This document shows, in pieces, positions 23,851 through 35,329 of a stretch of DNA of 64,000 nt (its first letter is position 1; each line of letters starts with the position of its first letter). Both the position numbers and the translations under genes were made by a program. This stretch comes from Saccharina japonica (Eukaryota; Sar; Phaeophyceae; Laminariales; Laminariaceae). The stretch lies in the NCBI GenBank assembly GCA_008828725.1, contig MEHQ01000781.1, positions 269,680-333,679 on the forward strand. Direction: 5' to 3'. The notes beneath the pieces were generated by a model, which saw only the letters and a list, made by a program, of their open reading frames with translations, was not told the DNA's origin and searched no databases.

Positions 23851-24464
23851 TACTATACGAGTATAATACGTTCGATGTGCCTGCAAAGTGGCGCTGCCAG
23901 AGCGATTCAGTCTATATAATATGCAGGAACTCTTTGTTGCATGTGGAACCCTTTGCTGCTGCTGCTGCTGCTACGGGCAAGCTGCTCGGACAGCGACTCA
24001 AGTCTATCGCTGCCGAGCCTTGTGTGGGATCACCAGGTGCTGGTCGGTTAGGGTTTGCTTGTTGCATTCATTGGTACCGTAATGTCCCCTTTATCAGAGC
24101 TAATGGGCTGGGCGCTGCAGGCTGTGGGTGTGGGCTACGCCCTAAAACAATATCCCCTTTCCCCTGATTTTGGGAGTTCCAGACTAACGGCGTTATTTTG
24201 TTGTGCCTTAAATGCCTGTAAGCGTGCCTGACGCGTGCCTGGCAAAAGATAGGCAAGATAGGCACGAAAACAGTAGTTCAGGCACGCCTGTTTCAGAAAC
24301 AGTAGTTCAGGCATTTTTTCAGGCATGCCTGAAAGGCTAGGGCCTAGAATCACCACTTACATCAACGAATCACCACTTACATGTTGCTTTAATTAGTCTT
24401 GGAAAAAGAGACCTTGGTCTTTAATCGAGTGAATAACGATTGAAAAGCGGTAAAAAAAAGCGGC

Positions 24465-24535
24465 GACAGATAGTCGCGGTCAGATAATCACGGTCAAATA
24501 ACCGCGGTGAAATAACCACGGTCAAGAAAAGATAG
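24465..24535. repeat. 14-bp tandem repeat
   Basis: Units such as AAATAACCGCGGTG and AAATAACCACGGTC, about five in number, close to the right end of the hAT-like element. Confidence 0.78.
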
Positions 24536-24759
24536 AGGTATTTCAGAGCCGAAACAGAAACTAAACCCTAAAGGGGCCCTAAAGGGATTTAGAACCATCC
24601 GGACCAATGCTGTTTGATATATTAACGCGTGCGTTTGTTCACTTCCTTCGTCGACCGAACACAGCGCACAGCCAAGACTCGAAAGGACAAGCAGGGTGGT
24701 GACTGAACAAGTCGGCGAGCAATTCAGTCAAGGGTATGCTAAGCGGTTATACACGTCGG

Positions 24760-25045
24760 ATTTGATAATCTACAGATATATCAGATTGATGATCTAGATG
24801 ATCTAGATTCTAACCTGCCGTTCTGAGATGCTGGGAAGGATCTGTATAGTACAGATCCAATTCAGGACACAGGTCCTAGATCATGCAGAGTATATGGCTC
24901 CCACCCGCCAACTTGAGCTATAGATCATACAGATCATACAGATCAGGAATTTATCTGCTCTGGAATATCTAGATCATTAAGTGAGAATCGACGATCTATC
25001 TGATATATCTGTAGATGATGTATCTGTAGATGATCTGTCCGAGGT
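24760..25045. repeat. GATCTAGATGATC simple-sequence block
   Basis: Repeated ATATATCAGATTGATGATCT, GATCATACAGATCATACAG and ATCTGTAGATGAT elements, related to those at 36490 and 43560. Confidence 0.8.
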
Positions 25046-25282
25046 GTGATATATAGGTGTATCCAATCGTTCAACCATACGTACAACAATCAGCACATAC
25101 ATGTTGAGGTGTCCGACTGGCTCATACGTACCTTGTATAAGTTTTTTTAGTTTGCGGCTGAAATCCAAGAGATAGTTTCCGCCAAAAGCGAAAAGCAGGC
25201 CCCGTGCAGTCAATCTCCATTAAACTTTCGAAGAAAAACGAAAAACAAGCCTTTTCCAATCTCACCTCACCTCAATGCGTAA

Positions 25283-25432
25283 CATAAGTACACCCCCCCC
25301 CCCCCCGCTTTCGCGCTTGGTGCTAGCAATGTCTGCCTGGTCGGTGAAAACCCGACATGCTCCGCCCCGGCATTGTAGGGATGCGAGGGTCTATGTTCGT
25401 ACGACTACGGCCATGCATAACATGAGTAGCCC
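25283..25432 (+). mobile_element. Family C element fragment
   Basis: Between poly-C runs: CGCTTGGTGCTAGCAATG, GAAAACCCGACATGCTCC, CCCGGCATTGTAGGGATG, CGACTACGGCCATGCATAAC. Confidence 0.68.
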
Positions 25433-25534
25433 CCGCCCCCCCCCCCCCCCCCCCGGGGCTCTGCTTTTTTTATTTTTTTTGTTGCCAATTCGGGACTTTC
25501 ACGGCCATGCATGAACATCGGTTACACCCCCCCC

Positions 25535-25612
25535 GCCGCGTGCTCCGTCTCGAAGGATGCGTGGTCAATGGTCAAACGACTGAGGACAAGCAACAAATGG
25601 GTACCCCCCCTC
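25535..25612 (-). mobile_element. Family D fragment
   Basis: Reverse: GTGCTCCGTCTCGAAGGATG, GTGGTCAATGGTCAAACGAC, ending in poly-C. Confidence 0.6.
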
Positions 25613-26004
25613 CCCCCCCGGCCGCCGCCGCCTACCCCGGTGCATACCTTTTCTTGGCTATGACATGAACCAGCGCACACACAACTCCACCTTACAGCAA
25701 ATCTGCGTACTTCATGGGACGCAAATCGGACTTGAGCGAGCTCTGACGCCTTGCCCCCCCACAAGTGGCCACGGGGGGAGACAGGGCCTCTGTGGTCAGG
25801 CTGCCCCGCCTGCCTTGCGGGCTGTACGGGATGCGAATGCCCCTGTGCCGGGCGGGCTCTGTTCTAGAGAGCGGGTGAAAGGCGCCGTCTCCCTCTTCCA
25901 CGAACGCTAGCACGGAGTTCTTCCGGGATGCCGGAGGGGGTTCCACTCGGCCGTTTGACTCGTACCTGTTGTTTTTTCGCGGGGGGGGGTGGGGGAGTGG
26001 GGCG

Positions 26005-26216
26005 GGGGGCGGGGGCGTACTCATTTGTTGCTTGCCTTAGTCATTTGACCATTGATCACGCATCCCTTTCGAGACGGAGCACCGTTCCTACTCCTAATAG
26101 AGACACCTCCAACATTTGGGCGCTCATTACGTTGTTTTCATACATTAAAAATAAACCATTAGCTAATCCTATCCCCTTCGTCTTTCGCCTCCTTCGGCGA
26201 CCATCTATCTCCTAAG
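26005..26216 (+). mobile_element. Family D element copy
   Basis: GGGGGCGTACTCATTTGTTG, CATTTGACCATTGATCACGC, GAGACGGAGCACCGTTCC, CCTAATAGAGACACCTCC, ending near CTATCTCCTAAGATAG. The first half resembles family C (see findings). Confidence 0.68.
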
Positions 26217-26447
26217 ATAGCCGATCGTTCTCTCGCTACTATTTAGCGTACCAAACTTCTCTATGTGGGGGGGGGGTGGGGATGGATGATTCATGGCAAT
26301 TTTAGTTTTAGTTTTAGTTTTTTAACAGTGTCCTTCGGCTTATGGAAGTGCACAAAAAGTGAGAGGGCGGGGACGAACTATGAAGTATTCGAAAAGCACG
26401 TGTTTTAGATGAAAAGAGGGGAGGGGTAGAGGGGGGCGGTTCTCTCA

Positions 26448-26552
26448 TTTTATGCATGGCCGTAGTCGTGTGACCATAGACCCTCGCATCCCTACAATGC
26501 CGGGGCGGAGCACGTTGGGTTTTTATCGACCAGGCAGACATTGCATACCGAA
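26448..26552 (-). mobile_element. Family C element fragment
   Basis: Reverse copy of the 99-bp core: ATGCATGGCCGTAGTCGTG, CCCTCGCATCCCTACAATGC, GAGCACGTTGGGTTTTTATC. Confidence 0.66.
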
Positions 26553-27430
26553 TGTATCCATAACTACGGGGCAAAGGCTTGAGGACGAACACGCATACAG
26601 AACAGGGAAAAGTCTTGAGGGGGTGCATGGATGGGTGTCTATGGTCGTCGAACGGAGAAGGAGAGACGATCGAAATGTGCGAGGGAGAGAGAGGTCCGCC
26701 TGCTCTCCGACCCCGGAGCTTGAGAAATGGGGCAGATGAAGAGCAACGGGTTGACAAAAAAACAAAAAGCGAGCAGAATGACAGGATGATCCGCGTTCCG
26801 GCACGAGCAGAGGTTTGATTCTTGTTGTAGACACAAGATATGTTTTACCACAGACATAGAACTCGGCAGGATGGAACGAGGGAACAACTACCATTCATCA
26901 CCATCCACGAACGCACACAAGTGGACGACATTTACGAATACCGTGCTGCGCGAGTTCCTAGCGACAGCTGTACGATAACGATACTATCTTGGCTAGGACG
27001 GTGGGAACCACAGCCACAAAAACAAAGCCACGACTTCCGACATCACTCGGTCTTCATGTAATGCAAGGTCGGCGCCATAAGGTCGACTTCATGGGACAAC
27101 ACGAAAACGTTAAGAACCACGGGGGTTTGAGTCGTATCAAATATAGTGCGTGAGGACGGTGGTCTTCATGAGAAAAACGTAAAACGCTGCTTAGGAAAAC
27201 CAAATTCAAGCGCACGCCTGATGTGTTTTTGAGCGATGGCCGCGGACTTCTCTTCGAGAGCTTCGCACGTTGACGGGCTACGCTACACGCCTATCTGACA
27301 TCTTACATGTAGATATGCGTTGCATGGCGAGGGAACCACACTTACATACCTGGTATCATACATACATGCACGCATGCGTGGTCGACAAAAAGAAGATTTT
27401 TTGGTTGAAAAATGCAAACCAAACAATGGT
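26553..27430. other. No gene seen
   Basis: Mixed-composition sequence between a family C copy and the PH gene's stop. It should include the PH gene's 3' untranslated region near 27300-27430 if that exon is terminal. Confidence 0.35.
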
Positions 27431-29182
27431 CTACGCGCGCCAGGCACCTCCCAGCCTCCGGACATACCTCAAATCGCTCGTGTTGGTCACTGGAAGGTCC
27501 TCATAAGACCCCGCTTTCTGGCTGCCCCTCGCCGACCGACCAGCCTCCCGCCCTACCACATCCCGCCGGGAATGCTCTCCGGACACCTCTGTCTCCGCTT
27601 CCCCGCCCCACGCACCACCCCAAAGAGAGTCGCTCGCGGCAGCGCTCGGACCCCCATGCCGCGGCGCCCGCATGTTGCGTTGGCGGTCAGCGTCCAGCCC
27701 CCAGCCGTGCTTCTTCATGAGCGCCTCGATGACGGTCACCCACAAGAGCCGCTGCTGTGCGTCAGCCGCGTTAAACTTGAAGGTTTTAGTGGTGACCACC
27801 CGCGACTCGTGCCCGGGGCGGATGTGTAACCCCGGGTGTCGACCCTCACCCTTATGGAGGACCACCAGGTCGAACCTACACCCACGGTATTTCTTGTTCG
27901 ACGGCTGCTCGATTTTCACCACCAGCCGGAGAGGGATGGACCCCCGCTCTCCCAGCGGTATCCTCCCCCACGCAGCCTCCGCGTGTGCCCGGTAGTACCT
28001 CAGCTCACACGCGCAAGCGTAGAGGACGAAGTATCGCTTGTGCCAGCGGACGCCTCTCATCGACTCCGGACTGAACTTCTGGAGGTCGCCCTCGAGCAAG
28101 ATGCCTTGCTTCGTCGAATGCCTCGTTTCGGAGACACCTGCCTTAAACATGGCTTCTGTGAACGGTTGGTTCTGCTCCGAGCGTTGCGTTGTGGACGCGA
28201 CCCCTTTCGTTATGTCCAGGGACCCGCGGCGCTTTGCTCGACCCAATAGCCCATCTCCGGACCCCAACCCCTGCGCGAGGTTGTCGGACCGTGGGAGGAA
28301 CACGGGACCGGAAGCGCTCGTTTCGTGCTCGATTTTCTCGCGTGCGCCTATGTACGAGCTCACCGCATCCGGCAGGTTCTTCGGGTCCCCGGCGTACGTA
28401 GTCGGAGCGAGCGGGCTGTTCTGAGAGAACAAGTCCGCGTCAAACCCGTCGCTGGAGTACGCAACCACCTCCTCGGTTCCCCTGCTCGCGTCATCGTGGC
28501 GCTTCAAACCGCTAGCGCTCCGTACATGCGGCCGCCGCCGCCGCCGCTGCTGCTGCTGCTGCCGCCGATGCGTGCTAGCACCAGTGGAGTAAGTCCCTTG
28601 CGTACCCTCGCCGTCTGACCCGGAATATGCTGGGCTAGCCGTCGCCGACGCTTGGTCGACGTGAGGCCTATGCACTCCTAGGCGGGTCGTTCCCATAATG
28701 GCTCCGCGGAGGCTCACCCCTAGCTTATTGGCGAGGCTCGGTGAGCGCGATTTGGGGGATTGAGACGCGCTGCTTTGTATCTCTCCGTTGCGGTTTCTCG
28801 ATCTGCCGCGGACCAACCCCCGGCTTAGGCGCCTGACGTGTCCAACCGATGCAGCTGCGTTCTCGGTGGGTGCTGCATTCGCTCCTGTTGGTGTGTCTAC
28901 CTCGGATCGATCGTCGCCATCACCATCGCCATCGCTATCGCCCGGTATTGACGCTGCACCGCGATGCGCCAGGGCCTGTTGAGTGTGAGGCGGTGTCCTG
29001 TGTTTTTCTCTACCGGTGTCATCGCAAGAAGACGGCGCCGATGCCGAGTCCATGCCACCATGGTCGCCGGAATCCGTGGAAAATCTGCGAGATATCGAGT
29101 CCATCCTAGGCCATCTACGAGTGCCGCTGCCGCTTCGTCCGCGCTCTTCTCCGCTTCTCTCCTCCCCTTTCTTCCAGAACAT
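27431..29182 (-). CDS. PH-domain protein, long disordered N-terminal part
   Basis: Open for 583 codons, from ATG at 29182 to TAG at 27431. Residues about 1-350 are Ser/Arg/Gly/Asp-rich (DGDGDGDD, RRQQQQQRRRRRPHVRS) and probably unstructured. Residues about 360-492 form a pleckstrin-homology domain: ILLEGDLQKFSPESMRGVRW, HKRYFVLYACACELRYYRAH, a variable loop, TKTFKFNAADAQQRLLWV and the closing Trp-containing helix. PH domains bind phosphoinositides or proteins at membranes, so a membrane adaptor role is likely but not shown. The ATG is preceded by CAATCAACAG, which could itself be an acceptor. In that case the exon continues from 30977-32036, whose end phase (0) fits. Confidence 0.75.
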   Translation of the reverse strand: MFWKKGEERSGEERGRSGSGTRRWPRMDSISRRFSTDSGDHGGMDSASAPSSCDDTGREKHRTPPHTQQALAHRGAASIPGDSDGDGDGDDRSEVDTPTGANAAPTENAAASVGHVRRLSRGLVRGRSRNRNGEIQSSASQSPKSRSPSLANKLGVSLRGAIMGTTRLGVHRPHVDQASATASPAYSGSDGEGTQGTYSTGASTHRRQQQQQRRRRRPHVRSASGLKRHDDASRGTEEVVAYSSDGFDADLFSQNSPLAPTTYAGDPKNLPDAVSSYIGAREKIEHETSASGPVFLPRSDNLAQGLGSGDGLLGRAKRRGSLDITKGVASTTQRSEQNQPFTEAMFKAGVSETRHSTKQGILLEGDLQKFSPESMRGVRWHKRYFVLYACACELRYYRAHAEAAWGRIPLGERGSIPLRLVVKIEQPSNKKYRGCRFDLVVLHKGEGRHPGLHIRPGHESRVVTTKTFKFNAADAQQRLLWVTVIEALMKKHGWGLDADRQRNMRAPRHGGPSAAASDSLWGGAWGGEAETEVSGEHSRRDVVGREAGRSARGSQKAGSYEDLPVTNTSDLRYVRRLGGAWRA

Positions 29183-29461
29183 CTGTTGATTGATTCAAAA
29201 ATTGAGTCAAAATTATTCAAAATTATTCAAAAATGTTCAAAATTGTTCAAAATTAAGTGAGCCGAGACGAGCAAGAACGGTTACGTATAACGCCACGTGT
29301 AGCGATCAGAAAATCCGACTACTAATAGCTCGATAGCACGACATTGTCAAACGTCTAGAAATTGCGTTCAGTAGTATGTATAAGGATCAACATGCGGCGC
29401 GAGTGCCGTGTAGCCCCGTACACTGCCGTAGCCCGCACACGTTCCCTGTAACACCTATAAC

Positions 29462-29690
29462 ACCAGGGCTGTGCACGGATGGCACCAAACCTCGCGGGTC
29501 AGGGCGGATCGGGTTGGGTCGGGTAAGGGTGACCCGACCCGACCCGTGATATTTTGAAAACATCCTGACCCGACCCGACCCGACCCGACCCGGCCTGGCC
29601 CGTGATATTTCAAAACGTTTCTGACCAGAACCGCGGGTGAGGTGTAATGGTGTGATATGGTCATGGCCCGCGAAGAGCCCTGTTTAATGC
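29462..29690. repeat. GGGTCGGGT fold-back segment, possible hAT remnant
   Basis: Arms of GGGTCGGGT and GACCCGACCCGACCC around CGTGATATTTTGAAAAC (twice). CAGGGCTGTGC at the left and GAGCCCTG at the right resemble hAT tips, but no matching 8-bp flanks were found. Confidence 0.4.
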
Positions 29691-30194
29691 TCACTAGGCC
29701 TGCATACTGCATGCTGCATACAGAGAGAGCATCATATTCACATACTCACTATTATTAGAAGAGCTCTGCTTCGTGTAACCGGTGCGGAAATCGTCATACT
29801 ATTAGTGGTATATATATTGTAGACTTTCCCCCACTATGTTATGATCAAGTGAAGCTACAAAGGGGTTTACCGACCCAAACCGTGCCCTTGGAGGCAAATA
29901 CTAATACACTACTAATAAATAGGATGCGAACTACAGTAGGAGCTACTCATATACCAGTAGAACGCCTCTATAAGCAGACTACCCCTTCTCCCTTCTAGTT
30001 AACAGGGTGCCTTCCCTTCTCCCCCATCCGAGGTAGAACATATTTCCCCTTCGCCCCCCTGCTACATATCGAGCTTTTTATCGCGCAAAGAGTTTATTCA
30101 GCGTTCTCGCTGCTCGTCGATGTTTCATTGGACTTTTTCAACTCGAGATCTCTATCTTGTATTCAGCGACAATAGAGGAAACATGGACAAAAAA

Positions 30195-30465
30195 CGCCCT
30201 GTGCTCGGTGTGTGCTGACTTATTCGGCACGTTGAATACATGAAAATAGAGGTAAGTATGATTGTCTTCGGTGTGTGCTGGCTTGTTTTTCACGTTGAAT
30301 AGATGAAAATAAAGACGGCATGCATGAATTTGGTGTGAGCTGGCTTATGCTGCACGTTGAATACATACAAAATAGAGACAAAACGCTTGTATTTGGTGCG
30401 TGCAACCTTAATTTCATTTCGACAACATAAAGGTAGAGACAAAATGCTTGTGTTATTTTGTGCTG
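30195..30465. repeat. Tandem repeat of about 63 bp, four to five units
   Basis: Each unit has GTGTGTGCTGRCTTRTT, CACGTTGAATACATGAAAAT and AGAGACAAAAYGCTTGT-like parts. Degenerate toward the right end. Confidence 0.8.
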
Positions 30466-30735
30466 ACTCTTTTTGAATGTTTACACGTACCAGGTATATA
30501 CCTGATACGACATCAAGTGTGACGTGCTGCTTGCTGTGTATCGCTGAATTAACCCGCCCTTTTAGAGTTCGAGGCTCGTGTTGGGGACCAATTACTACTA
30601 CCACTACACTCGTACTCGTGCTTCAAATTACGTTTGCACAAGAGCTGCGAAATCGGCTGAACTCCTGCAGCTTTGTCCGCTCGAGTACGTCTAGACCGTT
30701 CCATGCGTGTAGCACGTACACATATAGTACGTGTT

Positions 30736-30950
30736 ATAGTTGTGTTCTCGTACCCGATATGTTAGCATCTCACTTGCTTTACCCATTCCTTTGCGTTTAT
30801 TTTGTTTTAGTTTTTCTCTGTTTCACAGTCTGTGACCACATAATTTGCATCTCTCTAGGATTAGGAATCAGGACAGACACTGGGTTTACTGATATGGTTG
30901 GATATTAAATAGTAAGAACGGGTTTAATGTGAAGACAACACACATAGTAA
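30736..30950 (+). mobile_element. Family B element copy
   Basis: GTTCTCGTACCCGATATG, CTCACTTGCTTTACCCATTC, CACAGTCTGTGACCACAT, GGGTTTAATGTGAAGAC. It ends about 25 bp from the donor side of the Ser/Arg-rich exon. Confidence 0.8.
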
Positions 30951-30976
30951 CTTCTACAGTGATAACGACATCTCAC

Positions 30977-32036
30977 CGTCTTCAACAGGCCTTGAGCTTG
31001 TCGAACCTTCCGCGTGATAGGCGATGAGCTCCGTCCCGACCCAGACCGTTCCCCTACTGAGTGACCGGTATCATCCTCTCGCTCCGACCCACTCGCATCC
31101 GGCCCTGCCCCCTTCTCACCCGGCGCAGCAACGTCATCATCCTGGGGTCCTTCTCTGGGCGGTTGCAGACCAGGCTCGCCCCCCTCGCCGTCAGGGGTTG
31201 CTGCCAAAGCGTCCGGGGACAGCGGGCTTACGTGGTCACCGCTCGGCTGGTTTTCGACGACCGCGTCCTCTGCCGATGCTCGAGAAGAAGACGGAGAAGC
31301 GATGGCACCTTTCGCGGATGAACGCCGTCGCTGTGGCGGGCTGCGCGAGCCTGAGTCCGACGAACGTCGCCCCGAAGAGGCACTGTTTCGAGACGAGGTT
31401 GTCCCACGCCCTCTCACGCTGCTTTGAGCCCGAAGGCTGTTGTTGCGGTCTGATGTGCCGCTGTTGGCTCCTCGCCGGTGCCGCGCTCGGTTTGTTAGGT
31501 CTCGAGAGGAAACGTTTTTCTTAGAGTCGCCGTTGTCCAGCTTGACGTCGAATCTCCCTTTGGTGGTGGAAGACTCGCGTGAGATGGTGCCCTTCGCTTT
31601 TCCCCCCGAGGAGAGATGGATGATGACGCTATCTCCCTTTGAGAAGCCTCTTCGCTTCGACCTTCGGGCATTGGAGCCACCGCTAGCGCTATAATCGTCG
31701 CTATCGCTATGGCTTTCACTTCGACCGCCGAACGAGCCTGTCCCTTTCTTGTTTGAATCACGATCCGAAGCAAGCTTACCCTTCGAGCGCCTTGTAGACG
31801 CAGACTTTCTTCGCTCGCCACCACCACCACCACCATACCTACCACCCTGGGAGGATGATCCTCGGCGGTTGTGATCGTGACTGTTCGAACCCAAACTGGC
31901 GGAACTGTTGTTGTTGCTGTTGTTGCTGTTGCTGCCCCTACGCTGTCGAGGTCGCCTGCCTTTTGCATCATCCTCTTCGTCATCTTCGTCATCTTCGTTG
32001 TCCTCAGACGCCGATTCGGACTCGAAGCTGTCCCTG
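30977..32036 (-). CDS. Ser/Arg-rich exon with small tudor-like patch
   Basis: Open stretch between a strong acceptor (long T/C tract, then CACGCAG at 32037) and a GTGAGA donor after LLKT. The reading is rich in Ser, Arg, Gly and Asp, with acidic (EDNEDDEDDEEDD) and SR-type segments. One stretch, GDSVIIHLSSGGKAKGTISR through GRFDVKLDNGD, resembles the small beta-barrel of tudor/agenet/KOW-like domains; this is a visual match only. Read upstream through the acceptor, the frame gives an apparent signal peptide (CCLLFFFVLACTPATA), which I judge to be translation of the pyrimidine tract. Same strand as the PH exon 1.8 kb downstream and possibly the same gene. Confidence 0.5.
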
Positions 32037-32454
32037 CGTGACGTGAGGGCAGTGGCCGGGGTGCAAGCAAGAACGAAGAAAAAGAGCAAGCAACATTTTT
32101 TTGTCACTACAGCAGTCAGACGACCTTGGCACACGCCAGTGTTATTTAATGGCTCGTTCGACAGGGACGATCACACAGGTGGCCGGGACCCCCTCCCCTC
32201 CTACCCTTGCACAATTGCAATGTAGGCGTAAAAAAACCTTGTGAAGATATTAAGTAATGTAGCACACCATTAGGCGTACGTACCGAATTGAGAGATTGTC
32301 GACACCTTGTGCGGTTTGCTATTCATATGTACATCGTTCAATGTCTTCACGAGGATGTTTTTACGCCCACATTTTGTGCAGGGGGGGGGGGGGCGACCAC
32401 CTGTGTAGTGGGTGCTGCCTGCCTTTAGTTTTTTACTCGTTGCTCGAACCTGCC

Positions 32455-33115
32455 GGATCTACACTACTCGAGTGTCCCATGGTGCATACCATGGGCTAAC
32501 CTATCGGGAAAACCACGAACACCCCCCGTGGAACAACCCAACGGGTAGTTTATGGGAAAACCCGTGGAGGACATCACGGTTTGCCACGGACGGAGCACCC
32601 CGCGGACTGACCAATGGGCGACCCCCCCATGGTGGTTTCACCATGGGGTAAACAGTGTCATGACATGCCCCATGGCCCATATGGCATACACCATGGGGCG
32701 AGCCGTAGGATACATTGTGTATGACAAGTGCGATGGGGCACGCCATGACACTTTCACCCCATGGGGCACACCATGGCACGTTTACCTCATGGGGCACGCC
32801 GTGACACTGCTTACCCCGTGGTCTTCGTCATAGGTTATGGCTTTATTCCGTGGAACAATACTCCAGGGCATACACCATGGGACATGCCATGCGGTGCTAT
32901 CATGGGAGCATTTGTTCCCGTGGTACATGCCAGTAGATGCTGCGTGGAATGCCCCATGGGACACACAATGGGGCGAGCGTGCCATATCATCCTACATGGC
33001 TACACTATACATGGGGCCATTAGGCCTATATGGGGTACGCTATGGAATTGCCCATGAGGCACACCACGAGATAATTACAGCATGCCATGGGCTTTTCCGT
33101 GAGTTGTGCCATGAA
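32455..33115. repeat. CCATGG-rich degenerate block
   Basis: Over 650 bp dense in CCATGG, CCATGGGGCACACCATGG-like palindromes and CGTGG/CCACG relatives. No stable unit length is seen, so it is a degraded array or a fold-back element. No gene is supported inside. Confidence 0.7.
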
Positions 33116-34877
33116 TCCTAACTCCTTCGACGAGCTGTATATTTACCATAGGACAATCCCGTCGATACACCTCATGAAGAACACACGGACGGTATTCTGG
33201 CTTGTGTCGTGTTACAAGTGCCTAAAGTACGTTTGTTTGCCTTTGCGTTGCGTGTTGTCTAGAATATCCTTTACTGCTGTACGTACTCGTACGTACTGCA
33301 TTTCTTTGCGGTGTACCTCTTGGTGTTAGCTTTGTTTGTCTCTCAGTTTATGACCTCAAAGACCTTATTGTACTTCGTATTGTATGATACCATCTACCAG
33401 GTACGTACATACCAGGTACTGGTATCTTACTGGTTCTCTCTACAGAGTATGCTCGTATATATTACAGTAACAGTAGGATGAAGAATAAGTATGGACACGC
33501 GATGTACGTACGATGATATGAGTAAGTATGATGTGCTGGATGTCGATAGTAGATAGGTGGAAGGAAATATGATACGTACCACATACATACATAAAACGCA
33601 AATACCAGGTAGCACACACACTTATTATCTCACACTGCTACTCTCATCTCACCACATGCCCCCAGCGACGGACATCCGCTTCTTGTCCTGGTCCACCGCC
33701 CTGCCTCCTCCTCTATGCCCCCCTCCATCCTTGCCGCTTGGCGATCTAGCGCTACGCACTGTACGTCGAGTAGACCTTGATGCAGATTTCGACGCCACTT
33801 GAGAATCTTCTTTCTTGGTCCCCGTCCCTGTCCCTGTCCCTGGCTTTTGAGCTACCATGACAACACCGCCACCACCACCACGCCCACCCCCATCCCCATC
33901 CCTTCCACTGCTGCTGGCATGTCTGCTGTGGTGGCGGCTCATCGCGTGCACCCTGTCTGTTCAAACCGGGAAAAGAAAAGGAAGGGGTGCGTCCTGGTCT
34001 ACGCCTAGCAGCTATGATACCCAGCAGCTACGACGTATAATACGAGATACGAATATATATGTGTATCAAACGTATGTGTACACACAGAAAGATACTACAG
34101 TACTACTACTGCTGTAGTTCGCAGGCAGGGTACGACGGGGCGACGACACTCGTACTCTCGTACGTACTGCTGTACGGTACAGCAATACAGAGTGTATCAA
34201 GAGTGTATCTTACGAGAGTCATCGCACTCGCACATCATCACCATCATCATTAGGTATACCGGTACGAAAGATCGGTATCTTCTCGAATTAATTTTGGTAT
34301 CTTTAGAAGATATATTAGGATATGGGCGTACGGTAAACAGAGTACGAAGGCACTCGTACCTTATTATCATCATACCTGGTACAACAGCAGTATCTTACAC
34401 ACGAAGTAAGTACCACTGGTACACAAATAGCATCGACGGGCAAGATCTATTCTCCGATCGGTTACGCAGCATGTTTCCATACTGTATCCTACATGTTTTC
34501 ATTCAGGATTGCCAAAAAGCGGCGGGTAAATAAAAAGTATGGAACCATATTACCACCTTGCTGGCTTTTCGCATGCACAGCAGTATCTCATCATATATAT
34601 TATTTTACCGCCGAGACTGAATCGTATGATATCCATTAATTACGGGCGTGCCTTCGCTTAGTATAGTGTGTACAACAAGACTTAAGTACTAAAATATGGT
34701 GAAACAACTCATCATGTGGACTGTACTCTACTACGACTACAGTAGTAGTACATACATACTGTGTGGACTGACGGGTCTCCTCAATGATCATAATAACAAC
34801 ACCGTACTCGTATAATAAATTAATACCTGTACAGCACAACATACATGAGTCATACAGTAGAGGTACCCCGCGAACAA
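33116..34877. other. Intergenic, dense in TA-bounded motifs
   Basis: A decayed family B piece at about 33460-33560 and many TACCAGGTA, TACTCGTA and TACTGCTGTA words. Nothing coding is supported. Confidence 0.45.
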
Positions 34878-35066
34878 TGTTGTTGTTGTTGTCTTCACAT
34901 TAAACCCGTTCTTTCTACTCAATCACATCATGATTCGGTACACCCAGTGCCTGTCCTGATTCCCAATCCTAGAGAGATACAAATTCTGTGGTCACAGACT
35001 GTGAAACAGAGAAAAACCTAAACAAAATAAACGCAAATTAATGGGTAAAGCAAGTGCAATGGGCCT
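34878..35066 (-). mobile_element. Family B element copy
   Basis: Reverse copy with a GTT tail, CTTCACATTAAACCC, GATTCCCAATCCTAGAG, TGTGGTCACAGACTGTG, ending in the ATTAATGGGTAAAGC block. Confidence 0.8.
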
Positions 35067-35329
35067 CGAATTTCTGCGCACAGTCAGTGATTGCCACCGT
35101 TTGTTTGTTCTGATCGACTCTTCTTAACTCCAAAAATACTACTATTAATACTGTATATTATGTTGTGCACGAAGAAGGTAGGTGCAAATCAATGATCGAA
35201 TACCAAGCAAAAAGAAGGTCAACAAAAAGCCTTACAACAATAGAGTAAGTAGTAGATAGAGTAGAGCACCTATTCGACGCTGTTGTCCATTGTAGTTTGA
35301 TCATAGTAGTAATGTTTTGTGGAAGAAAG

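Larger units (their letters stand above)
23092..24346. mobile_element. hAT-like element, 1.25 kb, with nested MITEs
   Basis: Inverted tips TAGGCCCTAGCCTTTCAGGC at both ends and an 8-base flanking repeat GAATCACC (23084-23091, 24347-24354), as for hAT transposons. Subterminal regions are packed with AGGCACGCCT and GCCTGAAA-type repeats, the usual transposase-binding layout. No transposase frame is visible. A third GAATCACC 20 bp further right belongs to a local duplication of the target. Confidence 0.78.

Noticed and set aside
29462..29690. Complete hAT element with CAGGGCT tips
   Set aside because: No matching 8-bp flanks, so only a low-confidence repeat was listed.
32030..32134. Signal peptide at the start of the Ser/Arg-rich frame
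   Set aside because: It coincides exactly with a T/C-rich tract ending in CACGCAG, the expected shape of a splice acceptor.
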